Origin: an uncultured Bacteroidota bacterium
GTDB taxonomy: Bacteria > Bacteroidota > Ignavibacteria > UBA10030 > UBA8401
Assembly (NCBI GenBank): GCA_937920105.1
Contig: CALETH010000118.1
Location: 1-46,167, forward strand
Length of the DNA stretch: 46,167 nucleotides
Direction: 5' to 3'
A program made the translations under genes and the position numbers. Under the pieces are notes generated by a model. The model saw nothing but the letters and a program-made list of their open reading frames with translations, made no database searches and was not told the DNA's origin. Shown one piece after another: positions 33,946 to 43,410 of the stretch (positions within the stretch are counted from its first letter, which is position 1; the number at the start of each line of letters is the position of its first letter).

Positions 33946-35145
33946 TTAATACACTTTTCCTACAGCCGGTTCAGCATCAACTGGCGTTCGTGGTTTTTCT
34001 TTTTTCAATCTTGGATGTAAATCTGTTTGAGAAGAAATATTTAATAATACACCAATTGCAAATGCAGAAAATATAATTGCTGTCCCACCATAACTAACAA
34101 ACGGCATTGGTAATCCTGTTGTGGGAAAAATTCCTAAAGTAACCAGTGCGTTTCCTAATGCGTAAATAATAATTGTGCAGGTAATTCCTATTGCAAGATA
34201 TTTTCCAAAATCATCGGGAGCATTTTTTGCAATGCGAAATCCACGAAGCAAAATTATCAAAAAGAGAGAAAGAAAAAATACTGTTCCAATAAATCCATAT
34301 TCTTCACCAACGATAGAAAAAACAAAATCTCCATAAGATTCCGGCAAAAATAAATCTCGCTGTTTACTTTGTCCCATACCAACACCTAAAATTCCACCAT
34401 TACCAAAACCAATTATTCCCTGCCATAATTGGTAATTGGTTGTTGATGCTGTTGCAGCAACAGCAGTTCCATCATCAAATCCTAAAAATGAAGTAATAAA
34501 ATGAACAAATGACATTAAACGTTTTCTCCGATATTCTGCACTTACCATATATAATAGTAAAAGAGGAATAAGTGGAAGTAATGAAAGTACTATATGCTTT
34601 AATTTTGCTCCACCAATAAAAAGCATTGTTATTCCCAAAACAAAAATGACAGAACCAGTACTAAAATTTGGTTGCAACATTACTAATACCACCACTGCAC
34701 CAATCCATAACATTAGTGGCAAAAATCCATTTTGATAATCTGCAATTTTATCTTTTTTTGTTGCAAGAAGAATGCTGAGATGAAAGAGCAATGCAAACTT
34801 TGCAATTTCTGATGGTTGCAAACTAAAACCACCAATATTTAACCAACGTGCTGCTCCTTTAATTTCTCCGCCAATGGCAATGGTAAAAACAAGAAGTCCT
34901 AACGCACCAATTAATGCAATTTTGGTAAAAGATTTATATTTATGATAATCAATATTCATTCCTATAAAAATTGCAACAATACCAATAAGAACTTTTGCGA
35001 TGTGTTTATTCACTAATCCACTTGCTGAACCAAGTTTTTGAAATGCCCATGTTGATGATGCACTATACACAACAACAATACTTGCAACCATCAATAACAA
35101 CACAACAAAAAGAACAAGTCTATCTATGTGATTTCTTTGAGACAT
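33946..35145 (-). CDS. ftsW: Peptidoglycan glycosyltransferase FtsW (SEDS family)
   Basis: A septal lipid II polymerase with about ten transmembrane helices; 399 residues. SEDS motifs: WLNIGGFSLQPSEIAKFALL in the first third, the LQPNFSTGSVIFVLG loop (a Gln-Pro-Asp-type motif with Asn here), GQSKQRDLFLPESYGDFVFS, EEYGFIGTV, and near the end GIFPTTGLPMPFVSYGG. The C-terminal tail is cytoplasmic and basic. It lies 4 bp after murD. The Asn in LQPNFST replaces the more common Asp seen in LQPDLGT-type sequences; whether this matters is unclear. Confidence 0.97.
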   Translation of the reverse strand: MSQRNHIDRLVLFVVLLLMVASIVVVYSASSTWAFQKLGSASGLVNKHIAKVLIGIVAIFIGMNIDYHKYKSFTKIALIGALGLLVFTIAIGGEIKGAARWLNIGGFSLQPSEIAKFALLFHLSILLATKKDKIADYQNGFLPLMLWIGAVVVLVMLQPNFSTGSVIFVLGITMLFIGGAKLKHIVLSLLPLIPLLLLYMVSAEYRRKRLMSFVHFITSFLGFDDGTAVAATASTTNYQLWQGIIGFGNGGILGVGMGQSKQRDLFLPESYGDFVFSIVGEEYGFIGTVFFLSLFLIILLRGFRIAKNAPDDFGKYLAIGITCTIIIYALGNALVTLGIFPTTGLPMPFVSYGGTAIIFSAFAIGVLLNISSQTDLHPRLKKEKPRTPVDAEPAVGKVY

Positions 35146-35149
35146 AATT

Positions 35150-36526
35150 TTATAATTTATTCACTAACATTTTAAATATTTTTCCACGCTCTTCATAATC
35201 TTTAAACCAATCAAAAGATGTGCATGCCGGTGAAAACAGCACTACATCTCCTTTTTTTGCTAATGATGTTGCTGTAGAAATTGTTTTTTCCATCGAAATA
35301 ATATTAGGAATTTCATTTCCTATAGTTTCTATTTTTTCTACAGGAACTTGAGCAGAAAAATTTTTCACAATTATATCTGCAGAATAACCAGTTGCAACTA
35401 TTGCTCGGACTTTATTTTTTACCAAATCAAAAATTTCGGAATAATCATTTCCTTTATCTTTTCCACCAAGAATAAGTACAATTGGTTCATTGTAACTTTT
35501 CAATGAATAAGCAACTGCTTCTACTGTTGTTGCTTTGGAATTATTGATGTATTTAATTCCATTTACTTCTCTCACAAACTCTTGTCGATGTTCAACACCT
35601 TTGAAATTTTTTAATGTTGCTCGAATGTAAGCAGGTGTTACCCCGACTAACTGTGTTGCTAATGTTGCTGCCATTACATTTTGTAAATTGTGTTCACCTT
35701 GTATGGTAATTTCACTAATTGGAATAATTGAATGTTCTGTATTATCAATTTTTGTTTTCAAGATTCCATTTTCTACAAATGCACTTTGCATTTTTTTTTC
35801 TTTTGTGTTAAAAGATTTTTTTTGTGATTGTGCATTTTTCACTACAGATTGTGTCCACATATCATCAGCATTGTAAACAAGAAAATCATTTGCGGATTGA
35901 TTCATAAATATTCTGGATTTTGATTGTGCATATTTTTCCATAGAATACTCATATCTATCCATGTGGTTTTGTGTGATATTTAGTAATACTGCAATGTGTG
36001 GACGAAATGTTTCTATGCAATCCAACTGAAAACTACTGATTTCTAACACAACCACAGTTTCTTTATCTAATGTGTCAACAAAAGAAGAAAAGGCAGTACC
36101 AATATTTCCGCCAGTAACATGTTTTACTTTTGCATCACTTAAAATTCTATCAATAAGTGTTGTGGTTGTTGTTTTTCCGTTGCTGCCAGTAACTGCAATT
36201 ATTGGTGATGAACAATACCATGATGCAACTTCAATTTCTGCAACAATTTTTATCTTGCGTTTTTTTGCTTCTATAATTATCGGAGAATCTGTGGGAACTC
36301 CGGGACTAATAACCATCAAAGAACAATCAAAAATTTTTTCGCTATGTTTGCCTGCTTCGTATTCTATCTTCAGTGATTCAAGTTCTGCTATTCGTTCTTG
36401 TAATTTTTCTTTTGCATTACTATCACTTACAAAAATTTTTGCGTTTTTTTGTTGAAGAAGTTTTGCTACGGCAATTCCACTTCGTTCTGCACCGATAACG
36501 GAAACTTTTGCATTGCGAAGATTCAT
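35150..36526 (-). CDS. murD: UDP-N-acetylmuramoylalanine--D-glutamate ligase
   Basis: Adds D-Glu to UDP-MurNAc-L-Ala. 458 residues. The N-terminal domain (KVSVIGAERSGIAVAKLL) is followed by the ATPase domain with P-loop AVTGSNGKTTTTTLI, and motifs LEISSFQLDCIETF, LNITQNHMDRYEYSMEKYA and VEHRQEFVREVNGIKYINNS; near the C-terminus FSPACTSFDWFKDYEERG is characteristic of MurD. It is placed between mraY and ftsW with short spacing (10 bp and 4 bp). Confidence 0.98.
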   Translation of the reverse strand: MNLRNAKVSVIGAERSGIAVAKLLQQKNAKIFVSDSNAKEKLQERIAELESLKIEYEAGKHSEKIFDCSLMVISPGVPTDSPIIIEAKKRKIKIVAEIEVASWYCSSPIIAVTGSNGKTTTTTLIDRILSDAKVKHVTGGNIGTAFSSFVDTLDKETVVVLEISSFQLDCIETFRPHIAVLLNITQNHMDRYEYSMEKYAQSKSRIFMNQSANDFLVYNADDMWTQSVVKNAQSQKKSFNTKEKKMQSAFVENGILKTKIDNTEHSIIPISEITIQGEHNLQNVMAATLATQLVGVTPAYIRATLKNFKGVEHRQEFVREVNGIKYINNSKATTVEAVAYSLKSYNEPIVLILGGKDKGNDYSEIFDLVKNKVRAIVATGYSADIIVKNFSAQVPVEKIETIGNEIPNIISMEKTISTATSLAKKGDVVLFSPACTSFDWFKDYEERGKIFKMLVNKL

Positions 36527-36536
36527 ACAATTTTTT

Positions 36537-37651
36537 TTATCTCACCTTAAATGTTGCTAAACTAATAATCATCAATAAAATTGCAATGATATAAAATCTC
36601 GTTACAATTTTTGGTTCAGGAATTCCCATCAATTCAAAATGGTGATGAATGGGTGCCATACGAAATAAACGTTTTCCTTCACCATATTTTTTCTTTGTGT
36701 ATTTAAAATATGTCCGTTGAAGGATGACCGAAACTGTTTCTATAAAAAATATTCCGCCTAAAATAGGAAGTATCAATTCTTTTTTTACCATAATTGTTAA
36801 CGCACCAATTGCTCCGCCCAATGCAAGCGAACCAGTATCTCCCATAAATACTTGTGCGGGATAAGAATTGAACCACAAAAATCCCAACGCTGCACCAACC
36901 AACGCCGCACAAAAAATTATTAACTCACCACTTCCTCGTAAATAAATAATATTGAGATAATTACTTAATTCTATTTCCCTGTAACGTAACAAATTGCACC
37001 TAACGTTAAAACAACAATACCGACTGTGCCAATTGCAAGTCCATCAAGACCGTCTGTTAAATTCACTGCGTTGGAAGTTGCAGTGATAACAAAAATTACC
37101 ATTGGTATATAGAAATAAGAAAAATCAAATTCTTGATTTTTTAAAAATGGAATTGTGGTAATTGTGTTGGCTCCTATTTTTTGCAATTCGGGAGAAAAAT
37201 ATAATGCTGCTCCTAAAATACTTCCGATAATAACTTGTCCAACAATTTTATACCATCCAATTAAACCCTTCGGTTTTTTCTTCACCACTTTTAAATAGTC
37301 ATCTAAAAAACCAACGGCACCAAGTCCAACAGTAACGGTGATAATTAAAAGAACATACATGTTGGTAAGATTTCCCCACAATATTGTTGGAAGTAATACC
37401 GAACCTAATACAATTAACCCACCCATTGTTGGCGTGCCTGCTTTGCTTAAATGATTTTTTGGTGCTTCAATTTTTGCAGATTCTCCAATTTGCTTTCTCT
37501 TTAACAAAGCAATAATTTTTGGACCAAGCCAAAAACTTATAATAAGTGCACTCACTGCTGCGGCTGCAGAACGAAATGATAAATATCGAAAAATTCCGAA
37601 ACCCGGAGGTGCGTAAATTTTTTCTATTAAATTGAGTAGATAATAAAGCAT
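36537..37651 (-). CDS. mraY: Phospho-MurNAc-pentapeptide transferase MraY, frameshifted
   Basis: Makes lipid I at the membrane. The sequence is split in two frames. The 5' part (37651-36971), starting MLYYLLNLIEKIYAPPGFGI, carries AGTPTMGG, the catalytic GFLDDYLKV and NLTDGLDGLAIG. It stops right after AICYVTGK. The 3' part (from about 36985 to 36537) continues in the -1 frame with SNYLNIIYLRGSGELIIF, AQVFMGDTGSLALGG and RMAPIHHHFELMG to the normal C-terminus. Joined, they give a full-length MraY of about 370 residues. Adding one base in the ggg at 36977-36979 restores the frame. No good slippery heptamer is present. mraY is essential, so an assembly error is most likely; a true mutation is less so. 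An upstream in-frame Met at 37681 is unlikely as start. Confidence 0.9.
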
Positions 37652-37676
37652 GATGTTTTTGTTAAGAATTATTTTT

Positions 37677-37771
37677 GTCATTCCCGCACGTTTTTAGCGG
37701 GAATCCAGATTATTTTATTTTTCTAAGTAAATGGATGCCCAATAATCCCGACTTGTCGGGATGGGCATGAC
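37677..37771. repeat. GTCATTCC-type palindromic repeat with nested hairpin
   Basis: Begins gtcattcccgcacgtttt, then agcgggaatccag. The second arm carries a nested inverted repeat gcccaataatcccgac...gtcgggatgggc and ends catgac. It fills most of the murF-mraY gap. Confidence 0.75.
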
Positions 37772-37782
37772 ATTTCTCTATT

Positions 37783-39159
37783 TTAATTCCAAATACTCAC
37801 AACTTCTTCCATTTTCATTCCGCGTGAACCTTTTACTAATACTTTATCTCCGGGCTGCACAAAAGATTGTAAATATTTAATTAGTTCATTTTTTGCTGTG
37901 TAATGTTTTCCGAAAAAAATTTTTGCTGCTTGAAATGTGTGTGCAGAAAATTTTCCCGTGGTAAATAAATACTGAAATTTCATTTTTTTGATTACCTTAC
38001 CAATATTTTCATGTTCTTTTTTTGAAGTAGTGCCAAGTTCAAACATATCACCAAGAACAATAATTTTTCTTCCGTTTGTTTTCATTGATTGCAATGTTTG
38101 CAATGCAATTTCTACAGAGGTTGGATTTGAATTGTAGGTATCATTTAAAATTGTAATGCCACTGCGAACAATAATTTCCATTCGCTTTGAAGCTGGTGTA
38201 AATTTTTGTAAGGCATCTATGATTTTTTTTTGTGGAACAGAAAAATGCTTTCCTACAGCAATAGCAGAGACAGCATTCGTAACGTTATGTTTTCCACTAA
38301 CAGAGAGTTGAACAGCAAGTTTTTTTTTTTCTCTTTTATTATGAACTTCAAATGATGATTGTCCCAATTCATTTAATTGAACATTTTTTACTTGAAAATT
38401 TGCTGATGAAAATCCATACGTTGTTTTGTTCTTTAAAATTTTTCCATACTTCTTTAAAAATTTATCATCAACATTAACAAAACCAAAACCATTATTTTTT
38501 TCAATCCAACGAAAAAGTGCTGTTTCTTCTTTCGCTACACCTTGTTCATTCTTAAAAAATTCTAAATGTTCTTTTCCAATATTGGTAACAAGGGCATGGG
38601 TTGGTTCGGAAATTTCACATAAACGCTGCATTTCACCAAATTGATTTGTTCCTAATTCCAATACAGCAATATCATAATCAGAATTTAAACGAAACAACAC
38701 TTGCGGAACACCTATTTGATTATTGAAATTTTTTTCTGTACTCAACACCGTAAATTTTTTCTTTAATACTGTTGTAACCATTTCTTTTGTTGTGGTTTTT
38801 CCGTTGCTGCCACCAATTGCAATAATTGGAAGCGAAAATTTATTTCTATAAATGTGAGCAAGGTCTCCATAACTTTTTATTGTATCAGAAACAACAATAA
38901 AAGATATTTTTGATAGAAATTTTTGTTGATGATTTTTTTTGAACCATGTATTATCAACAACAATCGCCGTTACTTTTTTCTTTACAACTTCTTCAAGAAA
39001 ATTATGTCCATCAAAATTTTCACCACGTAACGCAAAAAAAACGTTTTCTTTTTTTACTGTGCGGGAATCAGTAGAAATCCCTGTAACTTTTTTAAAAAAT
39101 CTTTCGTTGTAAATTTTCGCGTTGAAAAGTTGTTGAAAATCATTCAATAATAAATTCAT
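37783..39159 (-). CDS. murF: UDP-MurNAc-tripeptide--D-alanyl-D-alanine ligase
   Basis: Adds D-Ala-D-Ala to complete the pentapeptide precursor. 458 residues. N-terminal domain with GISTDSRTVKKENVFFALRG, ATPase P-loop AIGGSNGKTTTKEMV, the motif LELGTNQFGEMQRLCEISEP and the C-terminal domain with NDTYNSNPTSVEIALQ, VLGDMFELG and VLVKGSRGMKMEEVV. The start codon overlaps the end of murE by 4 bp, indicating translational coupling. The gap to mraY holds a palindromic repeat. Confidence 0.98.
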   Translation of the reverse strand: MNLLLNDFQQLFNAKIYNERFFKKVTGISTDSRTVKKENVFFALRGENFDGHNFLEEVVKKKVTAIVVDNTWFKKNHQQKFLSKISFIVVSDTIKSYGDLAHIYRNKFSLPIIAIGGSNGKTTTKEMVTTVLKKKFTVLSTEKNFNNQIGVPQVLFRLNSDYDIAVLELGTNQFGEMQRLCEISEPTHALVTNIGKEHLEFFKNEQGVAKEETALFRWIEKNNGFGFVNVDDKFLKKYGKILKNKTTYGFSSANFQVKNVQLNELGQSSFEVHNKREKKKLAVQLSVSGKHNVTNAVSAIAVGKHFSVPQKKIIDALQKFTPASKRMEIIVRSGITILNDTYNSNPTSVEIALQTLQSMKTNGRKIIVLGDMFELGTTSKKEHENIGKVIKKMKFQYLFTTGKFSAHTFQAAKIFFGKHYTAKNELIKYLQSFVQPGDKVLVKGSRGMKMEEVVSIWN

Positions 39160-40649
39160 ACATGTTTAGCAATATATTCTTTTACAATTTCTTTATCACT
39201 GAAATAATGTTTTTCTTTTCCAATAATTTGATAATTTTCATGCCCTTTACCAGCAAGCAATACTACATCACCGCTGCGAGCAAGAGATAAAGTTTTTTCA
39301 ATCGCTTTACGACGGTCAACCTCAATAATTATTTTTTCACGATTTTGTATTCCTCTACAAATATCATCAATAATGACTTGCAAATTTTCTGTTCGCGGAT
39401 TGTCTTCCGTAATTACAACAACATCACTTAATTGTTCAGCAATTGCTCCCATCAATGGACGTTTTGTTTTATCACGGTCTCCACCAGCACCAAAAATGAT
39501 ATAAATTTTATTATTACGATTTTTTGGCAAAATATCATGAATGGCTTGCAAACAATTTTTAAAACCATCTGGTGTATGAGCATAATCTACAATAGCAAGC
39601 CAACCTTGTGGAGAATGAAATTGCTCAAATCTTCCCGGAGCAGGTTGAAGCGATTGTATTGTTGAATTTTCTATTTCATAACCAAGTTTTATTACTGTTG
39701 TATATGCAGCAAGAAAATTATAAATGTTAAATTTTCCAACTAACGATGTTTGTATTTTCTTTCCATCAACTTCACATTGAAAACCATTTATTGTCAGTAA
39801 AATATTTTTCGCAACAACATCTGCGGAAGAATGTATTCCGTAAAAAACTTTTTTTGCTTTGGTATTCACAATAATTTTTTCACCATACTCAGCATCTCCA
39901 TTACTTACAGCAATGGCTTTTTCTGTAAGAGAATCAAAGAATATTTTTTTTGCAGAAAAATATTCTTCCATAGTATTATGATAATCCAAATGGTCTTGTG
40001 TAAGATTGGTAAATACTGCAGCGGCAAATTCTATTCCATACACTCTATATTGATGAAGTGCGTGAGATGAAACTTCCATAACTACATGAGTACATTGTTT
40101 CTCTACCATTTGTGAAAAAAGTTTTTGCAATTCTAAAGATTCCGGTGTTGTGTGTGTTGCAGAAATTTTTTCATCACCAATGTGATATTCTACCGTACCA
40201 ATAAGTCCAACTTTATGTTTTGGATTTTTTTCTAATAATTGTTTGAGCAAAAATGTTGTTGTGGTTTTTCCATTTGTTCCGGTAACACCAATACATTGTA
40301 ATTTTTTTGTTGGATGGTGATAATAATTTGCGGAAAGTTGAGCGAGCACTTTTCGTGTATTTTCCACAACAATTTTTACCACACCTGCATGCATGCAAAA
40401 AGAATCTGGTATTGAATTATCATCTTGAACAACAAGTACTTTTGCACCTTTATCTATTGCCGATTGAAGAAAACGATGTCCATCGGAAGCAACACCTTTG
40501 AGTGCAACAAAAATATTTCCTCTTTCCACTGTACGAGAATCGTACGCAATTCCACTTATCTCAACATCATGAGTAACAACCATTTTTCCGTACATGGTTT
40601 GAAACATTTTGAGAACAGAAATTCCTTCAAGAAGTTGAGAAAGTTTCAT
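39156..40649 (-). CDS. murE: UDP-MurNAc-L-Ala-D-Glu--2,6-diaminopimelate ligase
   Basis: Adds the third residue of the stem peptide. 497 residues. N-terminal UDP-binding domain (GIAYDSRTVERGNIFVALKG), P-loop IGVTGTNGKTTTTFLL, then THTTPESLELQKLF and MEVSSHALHQYRV. The C-terminal domain contains DNPR starting at Asp416, the motif linked to meso-diaminopimelate rather than lysine specificity, so a DAP-type peptidoglycan is expected. It follows the PBP gene by 12 bp and overlaps murF. Confidence 0.98.
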   Translation of the reverse strand: MKLSQLLEGISVLKMFQTMYGKMVVTHDVEISGIAYDSRTVERGNIFVALKGVASDGHRFLQSAIDKGAKVLVVQDDNSIPDSFCMHAGVVKIVVENTRKVLAQLSANYYHHPTKKLQCIGVTGTNGKTTTTFLLKQLLEKNPKHKVGLIGTVEYHIGDEKISATHTTPESLELQKLFSQMVEKQCTHVVMEVSSHALHQYRVYGIEFAAAVFTNLTQDHLDYHNTMEEYFSAKKIFFDSLTEKAIAVSNGDAEYGEKIIVNTKAKKVFYGIHSSADVVAKNILLTINGFQCEVDGKKIQTSLVGKFNIYNFLAAYTTVIKLGYEIENSTIQSLQPAPGRFEQFHSPQGWLAIVDYAHTPDGFKNCLQAIHDILPKNRNNKIYIIFGAGGDRDKTKRPLMGAIAEQLSDVVVITEDNPRTENLQVIIDDICRGIQNREKIIIEVDRRKAIEKTLSLARSGDVVLLAGKGHENYQIIGKEKHYFSDKEIVKEYIAKHV

Positions 40650-40661
40650 AGATTTTTTGAA

Positions 40662-42848
40662 TTACTGCAACGCAATAGTTTTTGGTTCACAATACAACAT
40701 TACTTTCATTCCATTTTTTAATGCTGTTCCAGCTGTTGGGGTTTGACGAATAACAACCCCCGAACCTGCGAAAACAACTTTTACATTTTTCGCTGTTAAT
40801 GTGTTCATTGCTTGGCGAATACTCATTCCACAAACATTTGGTACAGTTACCACGCGATGCACTATTGATGTATCAACAAGAGTGAGTTGAACAATATCTT
40901 TTTCTTTGGCAATTTTTCCGGGAAGTGGAGATTGTTTTTGCACAATCGTTCCCTTTCCGGAAATTTTGTAACGCAATTTATTTTCTTCTAAAATTTCTTT
41001 TGCTTCTTCCACTGCAATATTTTGAACATCAGGAATTTTCCCGGGAGTTTTTATTTCTTCAAATTTTTCTTCTTGTTCCTCTTTTGGTTTTTCTACTGAA
41101 GTGAACATTCCCTTATTGTTGATAATACGTTCTGCGATTGCTTTAAATATTGGAGCACTTGTTGTACCACCAGTGTAACCACCAACTTTCGGTTTATCTA
41201 AAATTACCAAACATACTATTTCAGGATTTTCCGCTGGGTAAAATCCAACAAAAGATGCAGTATAACTTCCCTCTTCATATTTTCCGTTCACATATTTTCG
41301 CGATGTTCCAGTTTTTCCTGCAATACTTGTTCCCGGAATCTTTGCCCCATCACCCGTTCCTTCTTCCACTACTTTTACTAACAAATCTTTCATCGTTTGT
41401 GCAATATCTTTCGGAATAACACGTCGCACAGGTTGTGCTTCTCCACTATATACAACATCACCACTTGCATCAGTTTCTTTTTGAATAATGTACGGCTTCA
41501 TCAACACACCATCATTCGCAATAGCTGCGTACGCCATTGCCATTTGCAACGGTGTTACACCAACTTCATATCCATATGCCATGGTATTTAATGTTGTTTG
41601 AGACCACTCTTCCGGACTTTTTACATCACCACTCACTTCACCAGAAAGTTCAATTCCTGTCGGCATTCCAAAACCAAAATTTTTTGCTTGTGCATATAAT
41701 CTTTCCGGACCAATTGTATTACTCAATTTTGCCATCATAATATTACTTGATTGTGCAACACCTTCTGCAAACGTAAGAGTTTTAAATGGATGAAAATCTG
41801 TAATAACGCGACTTTCATTTTTCGTTAATGCAATTTTGTATCTTCCATTCTCTACATTAAAAACTTTATCAAGCGTTACTAATTTATGCTGCAATGCAGT
41901 TGTTACCGTAACAATTTTAAATACTGAACCCGGCTCATACATATCAGCAATAGTACGATTTTTTAATACTTCAAGATTTGTTACTTTGTTGGGATTAACG
42001 CTGGGATAATTTGCCATTGCAAGAATTTCCCCAGTTTTTGGCTGCACCATTACTGCAATTCCAGCATCAGAATTTGTTCGCTCTACGCCTTTTCTCAATT
42101 CTTCTTCTACAATAGATTGATAAGTAATATCAATTGTTAATGAAAGCGAATTACCACTTATTGGTTCTTGACGTGGATATTCTACGGAAGGACGTTTATT
42201 TCCCCTTCCATCTTTTTGCATAATTACAAAACCATCTTCACCACGAAGTTTTTTGTTAAAGGTAAATTCCGCACCACTCACACCTTTTCCTTCAGCATTG
42301 ATAATGCCAAGAACTTGACCTGCTGTCTCATCATAATGATACAATCGTTTTGGTTCTTTCACTTCAACAATACCTTCTATTTTTTTTTCAAAAAATTTTT
42401 CAGCGATATCAGAACGAACATATCGTTCCATCCATACAAACCTTTTTTTAACGCGAAGTTTTTCAATATATTCGCTTTCAGGTTTTCCAAACATTGCAGA
42501 AAATTTTTTTGCAACTTCTTTTACATCATTCCCAACAATTTTTGGGTCCGCAGCAAAAGAAACATATTGCGAATTAGAAACTAAGACATTTCCATTACGG
42601 TCATACATAATTCCACGCTCTGCAGGAAGTATCATTTTTGCTTCGTACTGTTTTCGTGCAATATCTTGGTACGATGGTGCTTCTATTACTTGAATTTGCA
42701 ACAAACGCAATGATGCAATCGCAAATAATAGCAGTAATACTATTTTCACAGTTAGCAATCTGCTATCTTTTTGATTGACTTTGTGAATTTGTTGTGATGG
42801 AATAACAAAGTCGTTTGTTTGTTTTTTTTCTGAATTAAAAACTTTCAT
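40662..42848 (-). CDS. ftsI: Class B penicillin-binding protein with PASTA domains (FtsI/SpoVD-like)
   Basis: Septal transpeptidase, 728 residues. One N-terminal transmembrane helix (about 34-50), then the PBP dimerisation domain (ILPAERGIMYDRNGNVLVSN) and the transpeptidase domain with Ser308 in EPGSVFKIV, SSN in VAQSSNIMMAKL and KTGT starting at Lys512. The C-terminus has two PASTA repeats (about 595-660 and 665-725; GKIPDVQNIAVEEAKEIL, VTVPNVCGMSIRQAMNTL), which often bind peptidoglycan or lipid II. PASTA on FtsI-type proteins is common outside Proteobacteria. It overlaps the ftsL-like gene by 4 bp, and murE follows. Confidence 0.97.
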   Translation of the reverse strand: MKVFNSEKKQTNDFVIPSQQIHKVNQKDSRLLTVKIVLLLLFAIASLRLLQIQVIEAPSYQDIARKQYEAKMILPAERGIMYDRNGNVLVSNSQYVSFAADPKIVGNDVKEVAKKFSAMFGKPESEYIEKLRVKKRFVWMERYVRSDIAEKFFEKKIEGIVEVKEPKRLYHYDETAGQVLGIINAEGKGVSGAEFTFNKKLRGEDGFVIMQKDGRGNKRPSVEYPRQEPISGNSLSLTIDITYQSIVEEELRKGVERTNSDAGIAVMVQPKTGEILAMANYPSVNPNKVTNLEVLKNRTIADMYEPGSVFKIVTVTTALQHKLVTLDKVFNVENGRYKIALTKNESRVITDFHPFKTLTFAEGVAQSSNIMMAKLSNTIGPERLYAQAKNFGFGMPTGIELSGEVSGDVKSPEEWSQTTLNTMAYGYEVGVTPLQMAMAYAAIANDGVLMKPYIIQKETDASGDVVYSGEAQPVRRVIPKDIAQTMKDLLVKVVEEGTGDGAKIPGTSIAGKTGTSRKYVNGKYEEGSYTASFVGFYPAENPEIVCLVILDKPKVGGYTGGTTSAPIFKAIAERIINNKGMFTSVEKPKEEQEEKFEEIKTPGKIPDVQNIAVEEAKEILEENKLRYKISGKGTIVQKQSPLPGKIAKEKDIVQLTLVDTSIVHRVVTVPNVCGMSIRQAMNTLTAKNVKVVFAGSGVVIRQTPTAGTALKNGMKVMLYCEPKTIALQ

Positions 42849-43306
42849 TCGCTTTTATGAATTTTTACACTTTGTAAATCAGAAATTTTATCTTCATCAA
42901 TTTCAAATACTATTGGGGCTGCTTTTGGATTTACTAAGCCAACTTTTTCTTGTGCAACAGCACTAATTTTTCCAAAACTGGATTTTCTATTAATTTCTGC
43001 CTTCAAAATTTCATTCGCACTTATAATAGAGTTGTATTGTTGATTTAAATCATTCACTTCTTTTGCAAGATGATTTACACGGATAACGTTTCCTGTATAC
43101 AGAACACCTAACACGGCAAGGACGAATAAAAAACTTACAATACTAAATGTAGAATATTTTCTTTTTGTTACTTTTTTATTGGAACGTGTTTTAGTTCCGG
43201 ATGTTGCTTTTGATTCTCCGGAAGAAAAATCACCATTATAAATTTGCCTATCCGTTGAACTTGATGTTTCTTCAGCATCAAAAGTATTGTTAGTATTTTT
43301 TGGCAT
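42845..43306 (-). CDS. ftsL: FtsL-like bitopic divisome protein
   Basis: 153 residues. A Ser/Thr/Lys-rich cytoplasmic tail (about 1-52) precedes one transmembrane helix (FSIVSFLFVLAVLGVLYTG, about 54-72), then a short coiled coil (VNHLAKEVNDLNQQYNSI) and a small C-terminal segment (ISAVAQEKVGLVNPKAAPIV) typical of FtsL/DivIC proteins. The cytoplasmic tail is long for FtsL. Sequence similarity in this family is weak; the call rests on topology and on the position between rsmH and the PBP gene, with a 4-bp overlap to the latter. Confidence 0.85.
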   Translation of the reverse strand: MPKNTNNTFDAEETSSSTDRQIYNGDFSSGESKATSGTKTRSNKKVTKRKYSTFSIVSFLFVLAVLGVLYTGNVIRVNHLAKEVNDLNQQYNSIISANEILKAEINRKSSFGKISAVAQEKVGLVNPKAAPIVFEIDEDKISDLQSVKIHKSE

Positions 43307-43325
43307 TGTTTCTTTTTAAACATTC

Positions 43326-43396
43326 GTCATTCCCGCATGTTTTAAGCGGGAATCCATTTTAAATTTTTGCTGGATTCCCATTTTCATGGGAATGAC
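43326..43396. repeat. GTCATTCC-type palindromic repeat
   Basis: gtcattcccgcatgttttaa, gcgggaatcca, AT-rich spacer, tggattcccattttcatggg, aatgac. Two hairpins in the rsmH-ftsL gap. Confidence 0.85.
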
Positions 43397-43410
43397 AATT
43401 AATTTCTATT

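Noticed and set aside
36971..36992. Programmed -1 frameshift in mraY
   Set aside because: The overlap reads ACA GGG AAA TAG; re-pairing in the -1 frame would mismatch at GGG to AGG, no X XXY YYZ heptamer exists and no clear downstream structure was seen. Kept only as an unlikely alternative to an indel.
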